Below, piece by piece: positions 42,124-50,340 of a stretch of DNA of 64,000 nucleotides (within the stretch, counting starts at the first letter, position 1; each line of letters starts with the position of its first letter). The stretch comes from Blastocladiella emersonii ATCC 22665 (taxonomy: Eukaryota; Blastocladiomycota; Blastocladiomycetes; Blastocladiales; Blastocladiaceae), in assembly GCA_025594325.1 (NCBI GenBank), contig JANHCV010000013.1, positions 1,302,001 through 1,366,000 of the forward strand, given 5' to 3'. The notes under the pieces are model-generated. The model was given only the letters and a program-made list of their open reading frames with translations. It ran no database searches and was not told where the DNA came from. Made by a program: the position numbers and the translations under genes.

Positions 42124-43353
42124 TCACGATTGAGAACCAAGACCCGACTCGCGCCACCATCGAGCAACCTGGCCGAATCCGAGCTTCAGTGCGAGCTCCT
42201 GAGCATGACAGACATGGTCACGCCCAAGTGCGAGTGGGACCTCCGAGTTGAGCCACCACTGGAGCCGCGCGACAACGTCCGTTTCGTCGTCGGTGGCCTC
42301 GATCGTAAACCAGCCAAACGGGCACACGAACTCGTCGCGCGGGAGAGTCACAAGCAACCAGTCGAGGACCTGGATGCGGTTGAGCTTGCTCGCGTAGCCG
42401 ATCATGAATGACCAATATGGCCTCGAGTCCGTAGCTTCACGATCGCAGTTGTTGCCCTCGTCGACTGCGCTCTCGACCAAGTCGACGCCGTACGCCTCGG
42501 GCTCCCACGCAGGGTTGCTATGGCGGCGGAGGCACTCGTCGTCGCAGCGCCGGTAGATCCACGCCAACAAATCAAAGTCGGCGGGCTCCGAGCAGATCAC
42601 GGCGCGGACCAACGCGGTCCAGTCGATGGCTCCCATAAAAAAGGCGCCCGAGCGAGGCGAGCTTCGGAAGCATTCGAAAACCTGGACGCTCGGGCGCCGG
42701 AGGGCAAGCAACGTCAAGTCGTACAGATCCAACTCGGCGTAATCAAGATGAAGCTCGAGCAGGTACGGAAGAAGCTCGATATCCTGCTGCTCGACGGCGT
42801 TGTGGAGGACTGCAGCGGAGACCTTGATCACGGGAGTCGTTTTCCACCACTCGAGGACGCGGTAGTGGCGGTCGCGCGCCGCTCTGTCGACCGCGGCCTT
42901 GGTGCACCAGGACCCAGAAAAGTGCTCTTCAAGCCAGTGCAGGACGTCGGCGTGGCCACGGGCCGACGCCAGGTCCACGTAAAGCGGCGTGGTCACGCTT
43001 ATCTCGATCAAGGTGCTCAAGTCGCCCAGCAAGTCGGCGCGACCGGCCGCGCAAAGCAGGGCGCCGTAGAAAGTGGCCTGATCGACGTCCGCCTTGGGCA
43101 ACGGCCGGCGGTGCTCAATGAGCTGAGCCAAGACATGGTTCCCGCCGTGCAAGAGAAGTGTCCACATGCGTTCGTGAACCGAGCGAGCAAAGACAGTGCT
43201 GCGTAGGTCGGAAAGATCGGGGGCGACGCAAAGTAGCGGCAGTGGGTCGGCACCGCAAGGATCGTCCAGCACGACGCGGATGAGGATCTGCTCGATGAGT
43301 TTGATCTTTGGGAGTTGCATGGTGTGCTTCGGGCGCTGCATGGGAACCGGCAT
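42124..43353 (-). CDS. Ankyrin-type repeat protein
   Basis: Single exon, 409 aa, ATG at 43353. Degenerate ankyrin-like units are visible, for example LYVDLASARGHADVLHWLEE, YRVLEWWKTTPVIKVSAAVL and VLDWLLVTLPRDEFVC; the C-terminus has VARWWRESGL, similar to the N-terminal part of the LRR protein at 5251-7095. Such WW-containing ankyrin proteins form large families in some zoosporic fungi. It is convergent with the gene at 40844-42031 (stops 92 bp apart). Role unknown; protein interaction is likely. Confidence 0.75.
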   Translation of the reverse strand: MPVPMQRPKHTMQLPKIKLIEQILIRVVLDDPCGADPLPLLCVAPDLSDLRSTVFARSVHERMWTLLLHGGNHVLAQLIEHRRPLPKADVDQATFYGALLCAAGRADLLGDLSTLIEISVTTPLYVDLASARGHADVLHWLEEHFSGSWCTKAAVDRAARDRHYRVLEWWKTTPVIKVSAAVLHNAVEQQDIELLPYLLELHLDYAELDLYDLTLLALRRPSVQVFECFRSSPRSGAFFMGAIDWTALVRAVICSEPADFDLLAWIYRRCDDECLRRHSNPAWEPEAYGVDLVESAVDEGNNCDREATDSRPYWSFMIGYASKLNRIQVLDWLLVTLPRDEFVCPFGWFTIEATDDETDVVARLQWWLNSEVPLALGRDHVCHAQELALKLGFGQVARWWRESGLGSQS

Positions 43354-43523
43354 AGTTTTGCGCGACAGAGGGAGGAAGCGATCACGAACGAGGGCCGGGG
43401 GACGCGTCTCTCATGCGCACGTGCGAAGCGACTTTCGGCCGCTTCTCCTGAGAGCTCAACGACGTCTCGAGGGAAGCCCTTACGAAGCATCACAAGTGGA
43501 TCAAACACGTTCTATTCGACTAA

Positions 43524-45695
43524 TTACTCGTCATCCTCGTCGCTGTCAGGTCCCGAATCCACGATCTCGACGCCGTCCATGGCATCCAGGTCGTCATCTT
43601 CGTCGCTGTCACCGTCCACGTCCATGGCCGCCGCCGCCGCGGGAGCGGGCTTGGTGGGAGACGCACTCGACTTGGCAGCCGCCGCCGACGCAACGACGAC
43701 GGGCGCGGGGACGGGCGCGAGCTTAACGGGCACCGGCGCGGGCGCCGCGAGCTTGGGCATCGGCGCCGGGGCGGGCTTGGCGACCGGGACGGGTTCCTGG
43801 GCGGGAGCAGCGGCAGCTTCGGGCTCGTCAGCGGCAGCAGTGTCGACGACCATCGCCTGCGCCTCCTCCTCGTCATCACTTTCCTCGCCGCCAGCCGCCT
43901 TTTCGATGGCCTCGCGTGCCTGAGCCGCGGGATCAACAAACGAGAGGCCCATCCCGACAACGACGGGTGCGGGCCCCGTCGGCGCAGCGCGCTCGGCGAG
44001 GACGACGACGGGGCGCGGGTCGGGGACGCGGCGCGGGTGCGCGACGGCGTCGAGCGCGGCGTCGCTGCCCTTGGCGACGGACCCGTGGACGAGCGGGAGC
44101 ACGTTGTAGGCGCCGACGCCCTGGGTGGTGACGACCGACGGCAGCGTGGCCGAGGCCGTAAGGGCGGAGATGGTCGCGCGGGTGCGGGCGGCGTGGCGGC
44201 GCGCGTGCGAGGTCGACGCGAGCGCCGAGTGCAGCATGGCCGAGTCCCACTCGACGCGGACCGGGGTCGGGATGCGGGACCCCGCGGCGGCGATGATGGC
44301 GTGCACGGCGCGGGTGGCGTGCGGGTCGGCGGCGCGCAGGCTCGCGGCGAGGGTCGGCGAGGTGGTGAGAAGACGCAGGGCGCGGTCGAGCGGGAGGACG
44401 GCGACGAGGTCGGCGAACAGCGTGAGGGCAGCGGGGAGGTGCATGGCGCGCGCGAGAACCGAGGCGAGGGCGGGCGCGTGCGGGGTCAGCGACGCGAGGG
44501 CGTCGGCCTGGGCGATGGGCGTGACGAGGGCGCCGTGCACGAGGTCGGCGAGGGCCGAGGCGCGGAGCGCGGGGAGGAAGGCGACCGAGAGCTGGAACAG
44601 GCGGGCGTCCTGGCCGAGGGCGACCTGCGGGGCGGCGAGCACGCGCTCGGCGGCGGCGAGGATCAGGGCGGCCGGGATGGCAGCGAGCGGCGACTTGGAG
44701 GCGTCGGTCGCGTGCGCCGCCGGGCGGTGCGTGGCGAGGGCGGCGAGGACCTTGACGGCGGCGTCCCACCGGTTGCGGGCGTCGGTCCAGGCGGCCCAGG
44801 AGGGGTCCTCCAGGCGCACCTGCGGCCACAGCAGGCCGAGGTCGGCGGGCTGCGAGTCGGACGACCAGTCCTCGTCGATGCCGATGAGCAGCACGTCGAG
44901 CGCGGCGTGCAGCGAGCCGACGGTGGCACGCGCAACGGCGAGCCAGTCGCCGGCAATCTTGGCGTCGGCAGTCCCCAGAGCCACAGCGCGCGCGAGGAGG
45001 GTGGCGGCGGCGGTCGGGTGGGTGAGCAGGGCCGACTCGGCAGCGGCACGCAGCTTGGCGGCCCAGTAGCGCGAGGGGGCGGGGAATGCGACGACGATAT
45101 CGGTGAGCGCGGCGAGGGCGGCGGGCGCGAGCGCGGGGGACGCGACCCACGGGAGGAGGGCGGGGATCACGACCTTGAGGGCGGGGGCGACGACGTGGGT
45201 GTAGACCTGCGGGTTCTTGGCGGCGGCGCGCAGCAGGTTGACGGTGACGGCAAGGGCGTGCTTGCGGACGGCATCCGAGTTGGCTGTGGACTTGACGAGG
45301 TCGGTGAGGGCGTCGGCCCATGCGAGGCGGCGGTCGGCGTAGAGGGCGTCGATGACGGCGGGCCACTGGTCGACCCACTGGGCGACGAAGAGCATGCCGA
45401 GGATGCGGGCGGCGTCGGGCTTGGCGTTGAGCAGGGTGTTGACGAGGGCGCTCCACCGCTTGAGGGCGCGGTCGACGTCGGGATGGCGCGCGGCGAGGGC
45501 GTGCGAGCGGGCGAGCAGGCGGTGGTGGGCGATCATGTCCCCGACGCCGGCGCCGCGGCGCAGCTCGTCGGGCATGTCCGGGTTGCTGGGGGCGAAGGTG
45601 GCAGGGGTCCACTCCTGGGCGAGGACCAGGGCCCACACCTGCGAGACGGCCTGCGCGGCCTCGGCGGCGGCCTGGCGCTGCTGAACGGATTCCAT
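43524..45695 (-). CDS. RIX1: RIX1/PELP1-like ribosome biogenesis protein
   Basis: Single exon, 723 aa from ATG 45695 (MESVQQRQAAAEAAQAV). An upstream in-frame ATG at 45884 would add a Pro/Arg-rich, non-conserved stretch and is less likely. Residues 1-500 are helical, armadillo/HEAT-like; the segment KRWSALVNTLLNAKPDAARI matches the RIX1/PELP1 N-terminal pattern. After about residue 560 comes an Ala/Pro/Val-rich low-complexity linker with acidic clusters, ending in DLDAMDGVEIVDSGPDSDED, as in this family. Expected role: subunit of the RIX1 (IPI1-IPI3) complex acting in ITS2 processing and export of the 60S subunit in the nucleolus. Divergent from the AAA gene, 411 bp apart. Confidence 0.75.
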   Translation of the reverse strand: MESVQQRQAAAEAAQAVSQVWALVLAQEWTPATFAPSNPDMPDELRRGAGVGDMIAHHRLLARSHALAARHPDVDRALKRWSALVNTLLNAKPDAARILGMLFVAQWVDQWPAVIDALYADRRLAWADALTDLVKSTANSDAVRKHALAVTVNLLRAAAKNPQVYTHVVAPALKVVIPALLPWVASPALAPAALAALTDIVVAFPAPSRYWAAKLRAAAESALLTHPTAAATLLARAVALGTADAKIAGDWLAVARATVGSLHAALDVLLIGIDEDWSSDSQPADLGLLWPQVRLEDPSWAAWTDARNRWDAAVKVLAALATHRPAAHATDASKSPLAAIPAALILAAAERVLAAPQVALGQDARLFQLSVAFLPALRASALADLVHGALVTPIAQADALASLTPHAPALASVLARAMHLPAALTLFADLVAVLPLDRALRLLTTSPTLAASLRAADPHATRAVHAIIAAAGSRIPTPVRVEWDSAMLHSALASTSHARRHAARTRATISALTASATLPSVVTTQGVGAYNVLPLVHGSVAKGSDAALDAVAHPRRVPDPRPVVVLAERAAPTGPAPVVVGMGLSFVDPAAQAREAIEKAAGGEESDDEEEAQAMVVDTAAADEPEAAAAPAQEPVPVAKPAPAPMPKLAAPAPVPVKLAPVPAPVVVASAAAAKSSASPTKPAPAAAAAMDVDGDSDEDDDLDAMDGVEIVDSGPDSDEDDE

Positions 45696-46106
45696 TTGAT
45701 TGATCGTATCTTCTGGTGGGGATCGGAGGCGTACGTCGCGTCGCGCGGACCAGCGAGGGAGGAGGGGAGGTCCAAGTCGCGCGGCTCGAGTCACGCAGGG
45801 GTCAGGTGACCGGTCGCGAGGGCGGCCGCGAGGTGGCGCAACGCGTTCCCACGCCCAGGATGCGCCAGTCCAGCGCCGATCCAATCGCGCGCCCCGGATC
45901 CGTCAGCGCCAAGGCCGATCCGATGCCGGCGTCCGCCGCAGGGGTGGCACGCCAGGCTGCGTGCCAGGGTTCGGGGATCTTGGCGCGGCGCAGGGCGCGG
46001 CGCGCGCGCGGGAGGGTTCCCGTGGCCGCCGACCCTATAAAGGTGGCCTGGTGCACGGCTGGCGTCCTCTCTCTCGCAACCTCGTCACCAACTGCAACGT
46101 ATCACC
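45696..46106. promoter_or_regulatory. Bidirectional promoter region, RIX1-like / AAA ATPase
   Basis: 411 bp between two divergent start codons. TATAAA at 46036-46041 points to the AAA gene, 66 bp before its ATG, and is followed by a short CT-rich leader. No TATA box is seen for the RIX1-like gene. Confidence 0.6.
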
Positions 46107-48122
46107 ATGACACCGAGCCCGCCACCGCCGCCGCCCCCGCCGGGCCACCCCGCACCCGCTGTGTGGACCTCCGAGACGACCAATGCCGCCAAGGCCGACG
46201 GCACCGCGCCCGCCTTCGCCGTCACGGTCAACGTGTCCAACGAGCCCATCTTCGTGTTCGCGCCCAAGGCCGAGTCGACGCCCGCCGGCGCCGTGTGGCT
46301 GTACGACGTGGTCAAGGTGTCGATCCCGGGCGCCCCGCTCTCGCGCATCCTGCCGCCGCTGCAGCTGCTGTACGCCCTCGGCAAGCTGCGCGCCGTGCGC
46401 CTGACCGTCGACGAGTACAATGCCTCGCTCGCCCTCGACGAGGACGACGGCCGCAAGCGCTACGCCCGCCACCACGCATCGGACCTCTTCTCCGTGCTCG
46501 CCTTCCGCCCGACCGACCCCGCCGCGCCCCTCGTCGTCCCCGGGCTCGCCGAGCTGATCGCCGCCGTCGAGGCGCACTTTGCGACTGAGCTCGCGACGCA
46601 CCGCGCAACTGTCGCTGCTGGGTCCGTCGAGTTTGCCGGTTTGGGAGAACTCTACGTCCCGGGTACCACCGTCGTCGGCGCCACCTCGCTCGGGCCCGGT
46701 GCCACCGCGCGCGCCGCGTACCGCGTGCGCTCGTCGTGGTTCGAGGAGAAGCGCACCCTGTTCCGCGTCGAGACCAGCTTCCACCTGCGCCTCGAGGCCC
46801 TCGTCAACTTTGGCCGCCACCTCGTCCTCGTCTCGTTCGAGGAGGTCTACTCGGGCTGGACCGGCGCCAAGGTCCGCGGCCTCGCCGAGCTCGGCGCCGT
46901 GCTCCCCGCCACTCCCGACGACCTCGCTACCCTCACCGCGCGCACCGAAAAGATCCTCGGCGTGCTCGGCCAGGGCCCGCACCCGTTCGTCGAGTACTCG
47001 GCCGGCGCCTTCTTCCCGCACGCCCGCGGCACCACCAAGCCCTCGCTCTCCGCCTCGGTCGGCGGCGGCCGCCTCGTCGTCGACGGGAAGCGCGGCCTGA
47101 TGCTCGGCCACTTCCCCTCGCAGGGCTCCGACGAGGTCACCCTCGCCATCCTCAACACGGCCGGCCGCTACAAGCGCCACGCCGCCTCCCTCAAGTCCGA
47201 CGACGAGCTGCCGCCCGTCGGCACTGACGCGCCGCTCGCATTCCCGATCTCCCCGTCGGCCGTCCCGCCCTTCCTCGTCCCGACCGTGTGGCCCGCGCTC
47301 GTCGGGTTCAGCTTCGCCGCCAAGGCGTGGGGCCACGTCCTCGTCGACGCCCTCGCGCCCATCCAGTTCAACGACACGGCGTTTGACCAGCTTGTCATCC
47401 CGCCCGCGCGCAAGCGCCTGATCCGCGCCCTCGTCAAGTTTGGCGGCCGCGCCGCCGTCGACGATCTCGTCGCGGGCAAGTCGGGCGGGTCCGTGTTCCT
47501 CCTCTACGGGCCGCCGGGCACGGGCAAGACGGTCAGCGCTGAGGCGATTGCCGAGCTGCTGCACAAGCCGCTGTACTACGTGACCATGGGCGAGCTCGGC
47601 ACCACGCCCGAGGCCATGGAGACGCGGCTCGGCGAGGTGCTCGACCTGTGCGCCGGGTGGGACGCGCTCGTGCTAATTGACGAGGTGGACACGTTCGTCG
47701 AGCGGCGCACCACGTCCGACGTGGTCCGCAACGCCATGGTGTGCGTGATGCTGCGCCTGCTCGAGTACCACCCGGGCCTGCTGTTCCTGACCACGAACCG
47801 CGTGCGCGAGTTCGACCCGGCGTTCGAGAGCCGCATCACGGTCGCGCTTCGCTACGACAACCTCGACGAGCCTGCGCGCGCCCAGGTCTGGCGCAACCTC
47901 GTCGCCCGCGTCCGCGGCATCGACGTGGCCCACGACCTTGACTACTCTGCGCTCGCCAAGGAGCCCATGAACGGCCGCCAGATCAAGAACGCGGTCCGGC
48001 TCGCTGTCGCGCTCGCCGAGGATATCGGTGAGCCCCTGTCGCAGGCCCTCGTCGAGGAGACGGTCGCGATCGCGGCGCTCGGCCGACTCCAGATGGCCGA
48101 CAAGGACACGTACTCGCTCTAG
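46107..48122 (+). CDS. AAA+ ATPase with N-terminal DUF-type domain
   Basis: Single exon, 671 aa. A Pro-rich start (MTPSPPPPPPPP) is followed by a large N-terminal domain of the type common in fungal AAA proteins of unknown function (WLYDVVKVSIPG, YSGWTGAKVRG). The AAA module follows: Walker A GPPGTGKT at about 468-475, Walker B VLIDEVD at about 522-528, sensor 1 LLFLTTNR and an Arg-finger region EFDPAFESRI. A C-terminal lid helix contains GRQIKNAVRLAVALAED. These features are typical of the fungal ATPases related to the AAA group of Bcs1/katanin-like proteins; the substrate is unknown. Expression is probably driven by the TATA box at 46036. Confidence 0.85.
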   Translation: MTPSPPPPPPPPGHPAPAVWTSETTNAAKADGTAPAFAVTVNVSNEPIFVFAPKAESTPAGAVWLYDVVKVSIPGAPLSRILPPLQLLYALGKLRAVRLTVDEYNASLALDEDDGRKRYARHHASDLFSVLAFRPTDPAAPLVVPGLAELIAAVEAHFATELATHRATVAAGSVEFAGLGELYVPGTTVVGATSLGPGATARAAYRVRSSWFEEKRTLFRVETSFHLRLEALVNFGRHLVLVSFEEVYSGWTGAKVRGLAELGAVLPATPDDLATLTARTEKILGVLGQGPHPFVEYSAGAFFPHARGTTKPSLSASVGGGRLVVDGKRGLMLGHFPSQGSDEVTLAILNTAGRYKRHAASLKSDDELPPVGTDAPLAFPISPSAVPPFLVPTVWPALVGFSFAAKAWGHVLVDALAPIQFNDTAFDQLVIPPARKRLIRALVKFGGRAAVDDLVAGKSGGSVFLLYGPPGTGKTVSAEAIAELLHKPLYYVTMGELGTTPEAMETRLGEVLDLCAGWDALVLIDEVDTFVERRTTSDVVRNAMVCVMLRLLEYHPGLLFLTTNRVREFDPAFESRITVALRYDNLDEPARAQVWRNLVARVRGIDVAHDLDYSALAKEPMNGRQIKNAVRLAVALAEDIGEPLSQALVEETVAIAALGRLQMADKDTYSL

Positions 48123-48354
48123 GAGCGGGGTGTACATGATTATATGCCAGCAATTTTGCACATACGTTACTCTTGTGACCTCCTTGCCTCCTGTAAGTCG
48201 CGGCGGTGATCGCCCTTTTGATGGGGGTCAGCGGGACGCGACGTGGACGTCGCGTCGGACGCCACGCCGCATCGCGGCTCAGATCGCGGCTCTCCCTCAG
48301 CAATGGCGCACTCACTACTCCCATGAAAGCTTCATGAATTGACTTGCTGAAACT
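48123..48354. other. Short intergenic stretch
   Basis: 232 bp between the AAA gene stop and the zinc-finger start; TA-rich 3' UTR-like sequence just after the stop. No further feature seen. Confidence 0.4.
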
Positions 48355-49977
48355 ATGAGCTCCGATCGTGACCAGCCACCGGCATCGCTCGCAGGCCGGC
48401 GATCCATGCCGCGATCGCCGACGCTCCGCGGCGCTCGCAGGTCACGGTCGCCGAGAGCAGACTCGTGCAGCTCGAGCAACGACGACGGCGATCTTGAGTC
48501 CATGTCGTCGCTATCGACGTGTCTTTCCTCTCCTGCAGCTCGTGCGGAGCACGCCGGCTGGTCTCGCGACCCACCTGCTACTCCGCCCCGTGCCAACTCG
48601 GCCCACTCCCCGCGCGCTGTCACGCTCTCGCCGTTGCTCGCCAACTCGGCGGCGCCCAAACGCTCGGTGGTCGCCGAACTTGCGCCGCCGTCCTTGCAAA
48701 CGTGCCCTTCCTCCACTCCGCCACGATCTCGTGCCGTCCGCTCTCCGTCCACCATCACACTCTCGCCGTTGCTCGCTGCTTCTGCGGTCGAAGGATCGGA
48801 CGCGGACGAGCCTGCACCGTTGCAGGAGCCCGATCCCGACGACGCCCCGCGGCGGCGGCGGCATCGCAAGCGGGATACGGACGCGCGTCGGTACCTGTGC
48901 CCGGACTGCGGCGAGCAGTTTAAACGCGCCGAGCACCTGCACCGCCACTCTCGGACCCACACAGGTGCTAAGCCGTTCCCGTGCCCGTATCCCGATTGCA
49001 CCAAGGCCTTCTCGCGCCCCGACACGCTGGCGGCTCACGTCAAGGTGCACGAGCGCCGCGGGGAAACGTGTCCGGACGCGGATGCTGCGGCGCCGTCTGT
49101 GGGTGGCGACGGCGACGTGTCGACGAGCTCGGCCGTCTTGGAGGCCGACGAGGATGCCGAGGACTCGATTGAGCCGCCCAAGAAGAAGCGCAAACCGGCG
49201 CCACGGCTACATCCTCGCCGATTGGACGGCAGCACGGCGGCGAACATCGCGCCTGACATTGTTGCGGCCGCTGCAGCCGAGAGCGCCCAGCGACACGTAC
49301 TCGCTACATCTGCACCGCCCGAGGAGGCCGTTGCCGCGCCGACTGTTCGGCCCTTGCCCGTCGCCCCGCGTCCGCCTCCGCCCGCCGCAGTGTACAGCAG
49401 CGAGTACCATGAATCGACAGGCTGGGGCCTCCTGCCTTTGCCGCCCAACTCGCAACCCCCGCCCGAGCAGCAACTCCCACCCAGCCCGCAACCCCCACCC
49501 AACCCGCAACCTCCACTCGAGCCGCTTCCCGCACAACCTCCACCAGTCCCGCAAACTTTACCCGACCCGCACCTCATGGACTACTGGTCATCGCTGCAGC
49601 TCATGTACCAGGCGCACCCGCTTCTCGGGTACCAGCTGCCGTTGCCTGTGGATCCGTACCTGGTCCCCTTCGCGTTTCCGGGCTTCACTCACCCCACGCC
49701 GCTGTACTCGCCGCCGCCCGGATACCCGGCAGCGAATGCAATTTTTGCTGGCCTTCCGCTGCTTCCCGCCCACGACCCGCTCTCAGTCGCGTTTCAGTCG
49801 AACCCCTACGGTCCCCCGCAAGCTCAGCAGCATTCTCACTCAGTCGTGGCGGGCACGAGCGCCGGACCTGCGACACCGCTCGACGGGATCGCTTCTGGCT
49901 CGACGGCGCCCATCGCGCTTCAGCAGGCCGCGGGCAGCGACGGGGACCGAGCGCCGGCGCCAGATCGGACGCAGTGA
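48355..49977 (+). CDS. C2H2 zinc-finger protein (two fingers)
   Basis: Single exon, 540 aa. The Ser/Pro-rich N-terminus holds two copies of a TLSPLLAxSA motif (VTLSPLLANSAAPK and ITLSPLLAASAVEG). Two adjacent C2H2 fingers lie at about 181-237 (CPDCGEQFKRAEHLHRHSRT and CPYPDCTKAFSRPDTLAAHV) joined by a TGAKPF linker. A basic cluster PPKKKRKPAP at about 278 looks like a nuclear localisation signal. The C-terminal half is Pro/Tyr-rich and low in complexity. This is the layout of fungal Msn2/Crz1-type transcription factors; target genes cannot be inferred. The repeated LSPLLA motif could be a docking site. Confidence 0.8.
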   Translation: MSSDRDQPPASLAGRRSMPRSPTLRGARRSRSPRADSCSSSNDDGDLESMSSLSTCLSSPAARAEHAGWSRDPPATPPRANSAHSPRAVTLSPLLANSAAPKRSVVAELAPPSLQTCPSSTPPRSRAVRSPSTITLSPLLAASAVEGSDADEPAPLQEPDPDDAPRRRRHRKRDTDARRYLCPDCGEQFKRAEHLHRHSRTHTGAKPFPCPYPDCTKAFSRPDTLAAHVKVHERRGETCPDADAAAPSVGGDGDVSTSSAVLEADEDAEDSIEPPKKKRKPAPRLHPRRLDGSTAANIAPDIVAAAAAESAQRHVLATSAPPEEAVAAPTVRPLPVAPRPPPPAAVYSSEYHESTGWGLLPLPPNSQPPPEQQLPPSPQPPPNPQPPLEPLPAQPPPVPQTLPDPHLMDYWSSLQLMYQAHPLLGYQLPLPVDPYLVPFAFPGFTHPTPLYSPPPGYPAANAIFAGLPLLPAHDPLSVAFQSNPYGPPQAQQHSHSVVAGTSAGPATPLDGIASGSTAPIALQQAAGSDGDRAPAPDRTQ

Positions 49978-50336
49978 TCAAGTCCTCCTCTGTCGCGGGA
50001 GCGCCATTTGTATATACTCAATCAATCCATTTCTAACTCATAGCCGTCTCGATCGAGCGAAAAGACGAGATGCGTCGAAGCGAGCATCACCTGACGAGCA
50101 TCACCTGACCGAATGTCTCGCGTTTCACGACGCGTCTCGCACGCGTCGCCCACCGTGTCCCTTGTCGCGCCACTTGTCCGCAAACTTGTCGCGCACTCAA
50201 GACCACGGACAACCGCGGCAAATCACTCGATCCGCTAGCGCTGGGAGACGCGCAAAGTCAGCTCCGACCATGAGCGGCCGCGTCCGCGAACTCTTACCGC
50301 CACTATGCTTCATGAAACTCAACGAACGATCATGCA
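49978..50336. other. Intergenic between zinc-finger gene and GPCR
   Basis: 359 bp: 3' UTR-like AT-richer DNA at 50005-50045, a direct repeat CACCTGACGAGCAT / CACCTGACCGAATG at 50088-50115, then the GPCR leader with its two-codon uORF at 50332. Confidence 0.4.
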
Positions 50337-50340
50337 ATGA
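50332..50340 (+). promoter_or_regulatory. Two-codon uORF overlapping the GPCR start
   Basis: ATGCAATGA, Met-Gln-stop, overlapping the main ATG at 50337; identical to the arrangement at the FANCJ start (17989-17997). Confidence 0.4.
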
